Part shown: piece by piece, positions 1-9,102 of the stretch
How the letters are laid out: each line of letters opens with the position of its first letter
How positions within the stretch are numbered: position 1 is the stretch's first letter
Program-made: the position numbers and the translations under genes
Notes under the pieces: model-generated
Told to the model about the DNA's origin: nothing
Databases searched by the model: none
The model's input: the letters and a program-made list of their open reading frames with translations, nothing else
NCBI GenBank assembly: GCA_902770835.1
Contig: CACXUM010000007.1
Location: 1 to 64,000, forward strand
DNA: 64,000 bases
Reading direction: 5' to 3'
From: an uncultured Bacteroidia bacterium
GTDB taxonomy: Bacteria; Bacteroidota; Bacteroidia; Bacteroidales; F082

Positions 1-98
1 AATAATGGATTGCTCCATTGTTCTGAGTGCAAAATTAGTATTTTTTCCCCAATAATGCGTGATTTTCTGAAAAAAAGATTTTGCCTTTCAATGTTACA

Positions 99-1391
99 TT
101 AATCCATCTCCGCCAAAACCCGCTCCACTTCCTCTTTTGTGAAGCCAATCTTGAAAATGTGAGTCGGTTGCAGATAATGGATGTCGTGCTCGGCCATGAA
201 ACGGCTTTCGCCGCCGCCCGTAATGTTGAGCATGACCACATCGTCAGTTTTCACCACACCTTTGTCAACTGCTTGCTGCAATGAGGCTGTGGCCACGGCT
301 GCGGCATGGTAAATGTCAATGCCCTCGGTTTCCTCAAACAAGGCTTTTGCGGCATTGGCTTCGTCATTGCTGACGGCGAAAATGTCGCCGTTGGTGTCTT
401 TCAGGGCATCGTACAATCCTCCAGCAAGGCCGTAAGGCGGCTTGCGGTTGGAAAGCACAGGAGCACAAATCTCGGCGGCATCCTTGCGGGCTTGGTCGGC
501 ATCGTAGGGCAACAAAGCGCGTGAGTCGGCACGCCAAGCATCATACATCGGGACGAAGGGTATGTTTTGCGACACCATCAGACGTGCTTTGTTTGTGCCG
601 AAACGGCCATCCTCAATGAAGCGCAAGTTGGCTTCCCATGCGGCGATGGCACCCGTGCCGCTGCCCACGGCTTGGAAGTAAAAGTCGGGCGTATGGCCGA
701 TGAGGGTTGTGGCCGACATCATCGTGGTACTCATGCCGTCGCGACGGGCGATGTTCTTTGCGCCACCTTCAGCGAGATAACCGTCCATTTCGCAGACCAC
801 ATTTGAGAGGTTGATGGCATCGAAATAGTCGCTACCACTCTCTGTGGTGATGAGTCTCACGCAAGGATTCAAGGGCTTGTCGAACCACAACGCCTTGATG
901 TTGTCCTGTGGTACGCAAAGCAGCAATTTGATATTGTTTTCGGAGCAGACCTTGGCGAAAGCGCGAGCCGTGTTGCCTGCTGAGGCCACCACAAGCACCT
1001 TGTCTTTCAGGTCGTCACCCAATCGGGCGCACACCGAATAGGCCTCCATTTCCTTGAAGGAGCAAGTCGTCATGCGTGCATTGCGCTCGGGCCACCAGCC
1101 ATTGAAGGTTATGTATAAATTGTTCAAACCCAAGTGTTTTGCTAAACCTTCACTTTTATAGGTGATGGGTTCGGATGGATTCTTCAGCATGGTTTTTATG
1201 GGCAACCAGTCGGCATAACGGTAGAGGCCCAAGCAAGCCTCTTCCTTCACATCGAGTTGCTTCTTTTCGTAAACGGGACGCACCATGCTTGGCTTGTCGC
1301 ATTGCTTGTCGTCCAAAGTCCAGCCTTCGTCGCTGAAGATGCGGCCTGTCGCCACGGTTTGGAGTTGGTATTTTGTTGGCATGAAAATCAT
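99..1391 (-). CDS. Cysteate synthase-like PLP enzyme (threonine synthase fold)
   Basis: A 430-residue fold-type II PLP enzyme. The likely PLP lysine is K113 in CSFKEMEA, the phosphate-binding loop is ASAGNTARAFA (about 135-145), and a glycine-rich GSGTGA segment lies near 240. The overall pattern, including the NGWWPERNARMTTC stretch before the lysine, matches what I recall of the cysteate synthase subfamily (phosphoserine plus sulfite to L-cysteate) rather than true threonine synthases. In Bacteroidota, cysteate is a precursor of sulfonolipids, so that is the inferred role; methanogen relatives feed coenzyme M synthesis. No other sulfonolipid gene is visible here. It stands alone, divergent from atpD, with a TAnnTTTG promoter 24 bp upstream. 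The alternative is a threonine synthase paralogue. The first ATG (1391) and a second at 1382 are both possible starts. Confidence 0.68.
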   Translation of the reverse strand: MIFMPTKYQLQTVATGRIFSDEGWTLDDKQCDKPSMVRPVYEKKQLDVKEEACLGLYRYADWLPIKTMLKNPSEPITYKSEGLAKHLGLNNLYITFNGWWPERNARMTTCSFKEMEAYSVCARLGDDLKDKVLVVASAGNTARAFAKVCSENNIKLLLCVPQDNIKALWFDKPLNPCVRLITTESGSDYFDAINLSNVVCEMDGYLAEGGAKNIARRDGMSTTMMSATTLIGHTPDFYFQAVGSGTGAIAAWEANLRFIEDGRFGTNKARLMVSQNIPFVPMYDAWRADSRALLPYDADQARKDAAEICAPVLSNRKPPYGLAGGLYDALKDTNGDIFAVSNDEANAAKALFEETEGIDIYHAAAVATASLQQAVDKGVVKTDDVVMLNITGGGESRFMAEHDIHYLQPTHIFKIGFTKEEVERVLAEMD

Positions 1392-1414
1392 ATTCTTTAG
1401 TTTTGATTGAACCG

Positions 1415-1422
1415 CAAAAATA
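1415..1422 (-). promoter_or_regulatory. -7 box of the cysteate synthase-like gene
   Basis: TATTTTTG on the minus strand, matching the Bacteroidota -7 consensus TAnnTTTG, 24 bp upstream of the ATG. Confidence 0.6.
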
Positions 1423-1554
1423 GGAAAAAGTAAAACATGTGACAGTAAATATCTTTACTAATCAAATGAATTTTTGCTTAGGGCAGTTTTATACCCCTTC
1501 GGAAACTTTTTTCCCTTTTTCGTCAAAAACGGTTGAACGAAAAACATTATTTGA

Positions 1555-1562
1555 TAAATTTG
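1555..1562 (+). promoter_or_regulatory. -7 box of the ATP synthase operon
   Basis: TAAATTTG, with a TTG (1533-1535) 19 bp upstream as a possible -33 element, and 40 bp before the atpD ATG. It is the only clear -7 box upstream of the nine ATP synthase genes. Confidence 0.6.
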
Positions 1563-1587
1563 CGGCCAAATATCCGAAAAAAAATAG

Positions 1588-3117
<1,530 letters not shown>

Positions 3118-3128
3118 TATAAGGTGTG

Positions 3129-3368
3129 ATGAAAGTCGAAATCATTTCACCGAGCGCAACGCTGTTTGCAGGCGAAGCCACCAGTGTCACGGTGCCGAGC
3201 CAGATGGGACCATTTACCCTGCTGGAGCACCATGCCGCCATCGTCGCCATCCTTGAGGCCGGCCAAGTGAGCCTCACCGACGGCAAGGGCGAGCATAGGG
3301 AGTTCGACATCAAGGGCGGCTTCACCGAGAACCACGACAACCAACTGACCATCTGCGTTGAGTTATGA
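3129..3368 (+). CDS. atpC: F1 ATP synthase subunit epsilon
   Basis: A 79-residue short epsilon made of the N-terminal beta-sandwich only (MKVEIISPSATLFAGEATSVTVPSQMGPF). The C-terminal two-helix inhibitory domain of long epsilons is absent, as is usual in Bacteroidota. I chose the ATG at 3129; a GTG directly before it (3126) gives one extra residue. Its stop overlaps the next ATG by ATGA, so translation is probably coupled. Confidence 0.93.
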   Translation: MKVEIISPSATLFAGEATSVTVPSQMGPFTLLEHHAAIVAILEAGQVSLTDGKGEHREFDIKGGFTENHDNQLTICVEL

Positions 3369-3760
3369 AAAAGAATGTGCTGACAAAATACTTGGCTGTT
3401 TTTCTGCTGCTCTGCATCGTCTTTGACGGCATTCTGCTCTGCTTCTTTGCCGACAAGCCTTGGTGGAACAAGTGGATGATCATGGCTCCCAACCTCTTCA
3501 TGATTCTCGGTGCCTTCTATTGCCACCTGATGCAAAAGAACGTGGAAGCCCATCCCAACAAGCTCACTTGGCTTTTGGTCTACAAAGGCATCAAGATGGT
3601 GCTTACAGTGGCGGCACTCGTCCTTTACATCGTCTTTGTCAAGGAAAGCAGTCGGGCTTTTGTCATCATCACGGCTTCTGCCTATCTCATCGCACTGTTC
3701 GCGGAAACCTGCGTTTACAACCACTTTATCAAGAACTTGAACAAAGTTAGCAAGGCATGA
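3365..3760 (+). CDS. AtpI-like small membrane protein of the ATP synthase operon
   Basis: A 131-residue polytopic membrane protein with about four hydrophobic helices (about 9-28, 39-57, 70-90, 98-118). It sits exactly where Bacteroidota operons carry an unnamed AtpI-like gene between epsilon and subunit a. AtpI proteins help assemble the c-ring; that role is inferred from position and topology, as sequence similarity to AtpI is weak. It overlaps atpC and atpB by ATGA at both ends. Confidence 0.7.
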   Translation: MKKNVLTKYLAVFLLLCIVFDGILLCFFADKPWWNKWMIMAPNLFMILGAFYCHLMQKNVEAHPNKLTWLLVYKGIKMVLTVAALVLYIVFVKESSRAFVIITASAYLIALFAETCVYNHFIKNLNKVSKA

Positions 3761-4863
3761 AAAATGTTCTGAAACATATTACGCTGTTCCTTTTCCTCGC
3801 TTTGATGGCTTTTGCGCCCGAACAAGGCTTTGCGCAAGAGCCTGAAAAGGAGAAGTCGGAGGAGTTTGACGCCAAGTCGTTCATCTTCGGCCACACGGGC
3901 GACAGCTATTGCTTCCACATCACGGAAATCCACGGGCATCCCGTATGCGTGTGGCTGCCCGTCATCGTGAAGTGCAAGGACGGCGGTGGCTGGCACTGCT
4001 TCTCGTCGAAGCACGTCTGCGAGTTGAAAGAGGGCGAGACCTTCAACCACAACGGCACCAATTTCTACATCCCGCCCATCAGTGCCGAGAGGTATCCGGG
4101 CAAGTTGGTGGAGGTGAAAGCCGACGGCAGCATCTCGCGCCCGTTCGACATTTCGTTCACCAAAAACGCCTTCGGCATCTTCCTCGTGTGCGGCTTCATG
4201 TTGGCCTTCTTCCTGCCCGCCGCGAAGAAATACAAGAAAGACCCGATGGGCAAGCCCACCAAGTACCAAGGCTTGGTGGAATGGCTCACCTATATGGTTT
4301 TGGACGGCATCATCCGCCCCAACATCCCCGAAAAGAAAGTGAAGAAATTCGCACCTTATTTGTTGACCGTGTTCTTCTTCATCTTCTTCGCCAACCTGTT
4401 CGGCCTCATCCCGTTCTTCCCCTTCAGTGCCAACGTGACGGGCAACCTCAGCATCACCTTGGTTTTGGCCTTGATGACCTACTTCTTCGTGAACGTCTTC
4501 GGCAACAAGCACTATTGGAAAGACATCCTCTGGCCCGACGTGCCCATCTTCCTGAAGGCTTTCCCGCTAATGCCCATCATCGAACTGATTTCGACCATCA
4601 CCAAGCCTTTCGCCCTGATGGTGCGTCTGTTCGCCAACATCCTTGCCGGCCACATCATCATCATGGTGCTTATGGCCCTGATATTCATCATCAGCGGCAT
4701 GTATGGCGCAGGCATGGGTGGCGCAATGAGCGTCGTTTCCATCTTCATGACCATCTTCATGACGGCTTTGGAACTGCTTGTGGCGTATATCCAAGCATAC
4801 GTTTTCACCATTTTGTCATCGCTGTTTATCGGCATGGCACAACATGAACCGGAACATGAGTGA
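3757..4863 (+). CDS. atpB: FO ATP synthase subunit a
   Basis: The proton-channel subunit of FO, 368 residues against about 270 in E. coli. The extra length is N-terminal: a signal-like helix (1-26, ending near GFAQE) and a roughly 110-residue domain with several Cys and His residues before the first core helix (about 145-163), which by topology would be periplasmic. The core has the essential arginine in ALMVRLFANILAGH near 290 and a C-terminal helix LLVAYIQAYVFTILSSLF. The N-terminal extension is typical of Bacteroidota subunit a. The ATG overlaps the preceding stop. The TGA stop is itself the first base triplet of a tandem repeat. Confidence 0.95.
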   Translation: MKNVLKHITLFLFLALMAFAPEQGFAQEPEKEKSEEFDAKSFIFGHTGDSYCFHITEIHGHPVCVWLPVIVKCKDGGGWHCFSSKHVCELKEGETFNHNGTNFYIPPISAERYPGKLVEVKADGSISRPFDISFTKNAFGIFLVCGFMLAFFLPAAKKYKKDPMGKPTKYQGLVEWLTYMVLDGIIRPNIPEKKVKKFAPYLLTVFFFIFFANLFGLIPFFPFSANVTGNLSITLVLALMTYFFVNVFGNKHYWKDILWPDVPIFLKAFPLMPIIELISTITKPFALMVRLFANILAGHIIIMVLMALIFIISGMYGAGMGGAMSVVSIFMTIFMTALELLVAYIQAYVFTILSSLFIGMAQHEPEHE

Positions 4864-4888
4864 GAGTTGAGAGTTGAGAGTTGAGAGT
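4861..4888 (+). repeat. Tandem 7-mer TGAGAGT x4
   Basis: Four perfect copies of TGAGAGT; the first three bases are the atpB stop codon. Confidence 0.9.
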
Positions 4889-4918
4889 TAGGAATTTTGG
4901 AATTTGAAATATACAATT

Positions 4919-4963
4919 AAACACTTAAACAATAAACACTTAAACAATAAACACTTAAACAAT
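4919..4963 (+). repeat. Tandem 15-mer x3 upstream of atpE
   Basis: Three perfect copies of AAACACTTAAACAAT, ending 8 bases before the atpE ATG. The array forms most of the atpE leader and should be unstructured in RNA because it has almost no G. It could favour ribosome entry for subunit c, which is needed in about 10 copies per enzyme. Confidence 0.9.
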
Positions 4964-4971
4964 TAAAAATC

Positions 4972-5217
4972 ATGTTATTATCAACCATTCTTGAAGCAGT
5001 ATCGTATGTGCCGGGTTTGGCCGCCATCGCCGCTGCTGTTGCAGTGATTGGTGCCGCTTTTGGCATCGGTAAAATCGGACAATCCGCCATGGAAGCCATG
5101 GCTCGTCAGCCCGAAGCCGCTGGAAAAATCCAGTCAGGTATGATCATTGCCGGCGCACTCGTCGAAGGTGCAACGCTGTTTGCCATCGTCGTGTGCGTGT
5201 TGGCTGTGATGAAATAA
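4972..5217 (+). CDS. atpE: FO ATP synthase subunit c
   Basis: The 81-residue c-ring hairpin. Helix 1 is glycine/alanine rich (AAAVAVIGAAFGIGKIGQSA), the polar loop is ARQPEA, and helix 2 carries the ion-binding carboxylate E65 in GALVEGATLF. The Gln before the loop and the Ser/Thr directly after the Glu that define Na+ c-subunits are not at the matching positions (Ile and Gly instead), so proton coupling is inferred. A 108-bp repeat-filled spacer separates it from atpB and a hairpin follows its stop. Confidence 0.95.
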   Translation: MLLSTILEAVSYVPGLAAIAAAVAVIGAAFGIGKIGQSAMEAMARQPEAAGKIQSGMIIAGALVEGATLFAIVVCVLAVMK

Positions 5218-5240
5218 GCCAACCCCGCTTGGGGCTTGGC
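5218..5240 (+). repeat. Hairpin directly after the atpE stop
   Basis: GCCAACCCC, loop GCTT, GGGGCTTGGC (one bulged C), starting at the base after TAA. A second segment near 5270-5280 (AAGCCCCAAGCC) can pair with the right arm instead. There is no U-tract, so an RNA-processing or stability role is more likely than termination. Confidence 0.7.
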
Positions 5241-5302
5241 CTCTCTCCCTATTAAGGAGGAAGGATTAAGCCCCAAGCCTTAACCTTCAAAAAAACAGAG
5301 AA

Positions 5303-5806
5303 ATGGAACTATTTCTTCCCGAAAGTGGATTAGTGATATGGATGCTCATAGGCTTCCTCATCGTCTTCGCCATTTTGGCGAAGGTGGGTTGGCCAATGAT
5401 TATGGGTGCCGTGGAACAACGCAACACCCAAATCGCCGACTCGCTGTTGGCTGCTGAGGAGGCCAACAACGCCCTTGCAGGCATCGAGCAGAAACGGCAG
5501 GAAACCATGGCGGCAGCACAGGCCGAGCAAATCAAGATCATGAAGGAGAGCCAGGACTTGAAGACCCAACTCATTGAGGAGGCGAAGACGCAAGCCCGCA
5601 TGGAAGCCGAGAAAATCGTGACCGACGCCCGCCTGAAAATTGAAAAAGAGCAGGCCGAGGCTATGGCGCAAATCAAGAACGAGGTCATCGCCCTCAGCGT
5701 CGACATCGCCGAGAAACTGCTGCAACGCGAACTGCACGACAAGCAGTCGCAAAGTGCCTACATTGAGCAACTGCTCAGAAACAACCAACCCCGCATTGAA
5801 GCCTAA
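5303..5806 (+). CDS. atpF: FO ATP synthase subunit b
   Basis: The peripheral stalk subunit, 167 residues: one N-terminal membrane helix (about 8-30, LVIWMLIGFLIVFAILAKVGW) followed by a long charged helix rich in Ala, Glu, Gln and Lys that dimerises and ends by binding delta. Length and architecture are normal. Only three bases separate it from atpH. Confidence 0.95.
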   Translation: MELFLPESGLVIWMLIGFLIVFAILAKVGWPMIMGAVEQRNTQIADSLLAAEEANNALAGIEQKRQETMAAAQAEQIKIMKESQDLKTQLIEEAKTQARMEAEKIVTDARLKIEKEQAEAMAQIKNEVIALSVDIAEKLLQRELHDKQSQSAYIEQLLRNNQPRIEA

Positions 5807-5809
5807 GTT

Positions 5810-6349
5810 ATGGACAACGGAAGAATATCGGTGAGATATGCGCGGGCTTTGTTCCAGTTGGCCCAAGAGCAAGGCTGCGAAGAGGCTGTCTACAACGGCC
5901 TGATGCGCTTTGCCCACAACTACCTTTTGGCTATCAGCCAGTTCAATGAGGTGTTGGCCAACCCCATCGTGGCGCGTGAGGAGAAGGTGAAGTTGATGGA
6001 AATGTCCGTGGGTGAGCCATTGCACGACACACTGAAGCAGTTCATCGCCTTTGTGGCCGACCAAAAACGCGAGGACAAGATGTTCTTTATCGCCATGAAA
6101 TACATGGAGATGTATCGCGCCAAGCATAACATCCTGAGCACGCAAGTGACCACGGCCACCGAACTGCCCGAGGCGACCTACGACCACATCAAGGCCTTCG
6201 TCAAGCAGACCTTTGATGCCGAGGCCGAAATGGATGTCAGGATTGACCCTTCGCTCATTGGCGGATTCATCCTCGACATCGAGAACAACCGCATGGACGC
6301 GAGCGTGGCTGGACAACTTAACGCGCTGAAAAACAGATTGAAACAATAG
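5810..6349 (+). CDS. atpH: F1 ATP synthase subunit delta
   Basis: The 179-residue OSCP/delta subunit linking the b stalk to the top of F1. The N-terminal helical domain begins [18 protein letters not shown] and the C-terminal end has [32 protein letters not shown], the usual family ending. Position between atpF and atpA is standard. Three hairpins fill the spacer to atpA. Confidence 0.95.
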   Translation: MDNGRISVRYARALFQLAQEQGCEEAVYNGLMRFAHNYLLAISQFNEVLANPIVAREEKVKLMEMSVGEPLHDTLKQFIAFVADQKREDKMFFIAMKYMEMYRAKHNILSTQVTTATELPEATYDHIKAFVKQTFDAEAEMDVRIDPSLIGGFILDIENNRMDASVAGQLNALKNRLKQ

Positions 6350-6357
6350 TAAATGTT

Positions 6358-6438
6358 CTGGCGGATTTGCAATCCGCCAGCATCGAGAAGGGGATTTGAA
6401 ATCCCCACCTCAACTCCGCCGAATTGCAAATTCGTCGG
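6358..6438 (+). repeat. Three successive REP-like palindromes between atpH and atpA
   Basis: (1) 6358-6380: CTGGCGGATT, loop TGC, AATCCGCCAG, perfect 10-bp stem. (2) 6390-6406: GGGGATTT, G, AAATCCCC, perfect 8-bp stem. (3) 6416-6438: CCGCCGAATT paired with AAATTCGTCGG, one mismatch. The three share an ATTTGCAAAT-like centre but have different arms, so they look like three related repeat families set side by side. None is followed by a U-tract. Confidence 0.85.
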
Positions 6439-6488
6439 AACCAAGGAAGCAAACAATTAAACGGACAACAATAAACAATTCAACATAC

Positions 6489-8069
6489 ATGGCAAACATC
6501 AAACCAAGTGAAATATCGAGCATCCTGCAAATGCAGCTCCAAAACATGAGCAACAAGGTTCAGTTTGAGGAGATTGGCAAGGTGCTGCAAGTGAGCGACG
6601 GCGTGGCGCACGTCTATGGCCTTGACAAGGTGCAGAGCAACGAGCTTGTCGAGTTTGAGAACGGCACGATGGGCGTAGTGCTCAACCTTGAGGAAGACAA
6701 CGTGGGCGTGGTGCTGCTCGGCCCCACCGAGGGCATCAAGGAAGGCGAGACGGTGAAGCGCACCCAACGCATCGCCTCCGTCATGGCTGGCGAAGGCATG
6801 TTGGGCCGCGTGGTGGACGGCCTCGGTCGCCCCATCGACGGCAAGGGCCCCATCCAAGGCAAGACCTACGAAATGCCTTTGGAACGCAAGGCTCCGGGCG
6901 TCATCTTCCGCCAACCCGTGAACCAGCCGCTGCAAACCGGACTCAAGGCCATCGATGCCATGATTCCCATCGGGCGCGGCCAGCGTGAGCTGATCATCGG
7001 CGACCGCCAGACGGGAAAGACTGCCATCGCCATCGACACCATTATTAATCAGAAGGACAACTTCAAGAACGGCGACCCGATTTATTGCATCTATGTCGCT
7101 GTGGGACAGAAAGGTTCCACCGTTAGAAACCTCGTGAACATACTCGAAAAATATGGTGCTTTGGATTATACCATCGTGGTCAGCGCAACGGCCTCCGACC
7201 CTGCCGCCATGCAGTTCTATGCGCCATACGCGGGCGTAGCCATCGCCGAATACTTCCGCGACACGGGCCGTCACGCCTTGGTCATCTACGACGACCTCTC
7301 GAAGCAGGCCGTGGCCTACCGTGAAGTCTCCCTGATTTTGCGCCGTCCTCCGGGACGTGAGGCCTATCCGGGCGACATTTTCTACCTCCACAGCCGTTTG
7401 TTGGAACGCGCCGCCAAAATCATCAAGAACGATAACGTGGCACGACAGATGAACGACCTCCCCGACAGCCTCAAGGACATCGTGAAAGGCGGCGGCAGCA
7501 TCACTGCACTGCCCATCATCGAGACGCAGGCAGGCGACGTGTCGGCCTACATCCCAACTAACGTGATTTCCATCACCGACGGACAGATCTTCTTGGAAAC
7601 CAGCTTGTTCAATGCGGGTATCCGTCCCGCCATCAACGTGGGTATTTCGGTGTCGCGTGTGGGTGGCAATGCCCAAATCAAGTCCATGAAGAAGGTGGCC
7701 GGCACCCTGAAACTCGACCAAGCCCAATTCCGCGAGATGGAAGCCTTCTCGAAGTTCGGCGCCGAACTCGATGCCGCAACCTTGGCCATCCTCGACAAGG
7801 GCCGCAAGAACGTGGAACTGCTGAAACAGCCGCAATATACGCCTATGCCCGTCGAAAAACAAGTCGCCATCATCTTCTGCGGCACTAATGGATTGTTGAG
7901 CAAAGTGCCTGAAAACAAGGTGCTTGAGTTTGAGAAACAGTTCTTGGACATCATGGAAGTGAAACACAAGGACGTGATGGCCCAACTGAAAGCCGGCAAG
8001 ATTGACGATGACATCAAGGCCGTGCTGAAGGAAGAAGCGTTGAATTTGAGCGAACACTTTAATGGATAA
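6489..8069 (+). CDS. atpA: F1 ATP synthase subunit alpha
   Basis: The non-catalytic nucleotide-binding F1 subunit, 526 residues. The start is set at ATG 6489 ([17 protein letters not shown]), the normal N-terminus; the open frame runs 31 codons further upstream only because the repeat-derived spacer lacks stops. The P-loop is GDRQTGKT (about 170-177), and the [31 protein letters not shown] segment near 385 is the family signature region. The leader just before the ATG is an AAC/CAA-rich, G-poor stretch. Confidence 0.97.
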   Translation: MANIKPSEISSILQMQLQNMSNKVQFEEIGKVLQVSDGVAHVYGLDKVQSNELVEFENGTMGVVLNLEEDNVGVVLLGPTEGIKEGETVKRTQRIASVMAGEGMLGRVVDGLGRPIDGKGPIQGKTYEMPLERKAPGVIFRQPVNQPLQTGLKAIDAMIPIGRGQRELIIGDRQTGKTAIAIDTIINQKDNFKNGDPIYCIYVAVGQKGSTVRNLVNILEKYGALDYTIVVSATASDPAAMQFYAPYAGVAIAEYFRDTGRHALVIYDDLSKQAVAYREVSLILRRPPGREAYPGDIFYLHSRLLERAAKIIKNDNVARQMNDLPDSLKDIVKGGGSITALPIIETQAGDVSAYIPTNVISITDGQIFLETSLFNAGIRPAINVGISVSRVGGNAQIKSMKKVAGTLKLDQAQFREMEAFSKFGAELDAATLAILDKGRKNVELLKQPQYTPMPVEKQVAIIFCGTNGLLSKVPENKVLEFEKQFLDIMEVKHKDVMAQLKAGKIDDDIKAVLKEEALNLSEHFNG

Positions 8070-8144
8070 TTCGGAATTAGGAATGCGGAATGCGGAATAA
8101 TTACCTCCGGCAGGCTTATTCCGAATTCCGAATTCCGAATTCAT
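8067..8144 (+). repeat. Inverted-repeat cluster between atpA and atpG
   Basis: The left arm begins at the atpA stop (ATAATTCGGAATTAGG, then GAATGCG twice). The right arm has AATTCCG three times in a row (to about 8141). The arms are largely complementary around a loop ACCTCCGGCAGGC. It is built from 7-mers and spans nearly the whole spacer. Confidence 0.8.
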
Positions 8145-8156
8145 AATTACAAGAAA

Positions 8157-9029
8157 ATGGCATCACTGAAAGAAATACGGGCCAGAATCGTTTCCGTCGC
8201 CTCGACGCAGAAAATCACGAGCGCGATGAAGATGGTGTCGGCGGCCAAACTGAAAAAGACCGAAGGCATCACGACGCGGTTTTTGCCCTACAAGAACAAG
8301 TTGAGCGAGGCTCTGTCAAACTATCTAGGTTCGCTTGAAGGCGAGGTCAACATCCCCTTGGCAGAAAAACGCGAGGTGAAAAAGGTGGCACTCATGGCCT
8401 TTTCGTCAAGCAGCGGATTGTGCGGTGTTTACAACTCCAATGTCTGCAAACTGTTCAAGCAGGTGTATGACGAATACACGGAAAGCCTTGGTGCAGAGAA
8501 TGTTGTCGTCTTCTTGGTCGGAAAGAAAATCAACGACTACGCCAAGAAATTCGGCATTAAGGTAGAAAAGCAATACGCGCCTTTGGCCGAAAGCATGTCC
8601 TTCGACTTGGCCATGGAAATCAGTGACATGATGGTCGAACTCTTCCTTAGCCACAAGGTAGACCGCGTGGAGTTGGTCTTTAACCACTTCAAGAACGCAG
8701 GTGTGCAAGTGCCAACTCGTGAGGTGGTATTACCCCTAAAAGCCGAGATTTCAGGCAATGCCCAAACCTTCGACTACATCGTGGAACCCGACAAGGAAAC
8801 CTTTGTCAACGAACTGATTCCCAAGGTTATCCGCACCAATTTCTACTCCATCATGCTCGACACGCTCACTGCCGAGCACGGTGCCCGAATGACCGCCATG
8901 CACATCGCCTCCGACAACGCCGACCAACTCTCACAAGAATTGAGAATCCAGTACAACAAGGCACGCCAAAACGTCATCACTAACGAACTGATTGACATTG
9001 TGGGCGGTGCTGAGGCTTTGAACGGGTAA
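8157..9029 (+). CDS. atpG: F1 ATP synthase subunit gamma
   Basis: The rotor shaft subunit, 290 residues. N-terminal helix MASLKEIRARIVSVASTQKITSAMKMVSAAKLKK and C-terminal helix with MTAMHIASDNADQLSQELRIQYNKARQNVITNELIDIVGGAEAL are both intact and diagnostic. Last gene of the operon; a strong hairpin terminator follows 18 bp after its stop. Confidence 0.97.
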   Translation: MASLKEIRARIVSVASTQKITSAMKMVSAAKLKKTEGITTRFLPYKNKLSEALSNYLGSLEGEVNIPLAEKREVKKVALMAFSSSSGLCGVYNSNVCKLFKQVYDEYTESLGAENVVVFLVGKKINDYAKKFGIKVEKQYAPLAESMSFDLAMEISDMMVELFLSHKVDRVELVFNHFKNAGVQVPTREVVLPLKAEISGNAQTFDYIVEPDKETFVNELIPKVIRTNFYSIMLDTLTAEHGARMTAMHIASDNADQLSQELRIQYNKARQNVITNELIDIVGGAEALNG

Positions 9030-9047
9030 GTTTTGAGCCTGAAAAGC

Positions 9048-9081
9048 AAAAAGCGTTGCTAATGACGGCAACGCTTTTTTT
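9048..9081 (+). terminator. Intrinsic terminator of the ATP synthase operon
   Basis: Stem AAAGCGTTGC / GCAACGCTTT with an 8-base loop, followed by a run of seven T. Confidence 0.88.
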
Positions 9082-9102
9082 GTGTCTGTACTTTGAAAGT
9101 GC

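Noticed and set aside
1-98. A gene at the left edge
   Set aside because: Only AT-rich DNA with a possible minus-strand -7 box (TAATTTTG near 30-37) pointing off the window; no coding evidence inside.
4972-5217. A sodium-coupled ATP synthase
   Set aside because: Subunit c lacks the Gln and the Ser/Thr after the carboxylate that coordinate Na+; proton coupling fits better.
6396-6488. 31-codon N-terminal extension of the alpha subunit
   Set aside because: It translates repeat-derived hairpin DNA; the family N-terminus starts at MANIKPSEI (6489).
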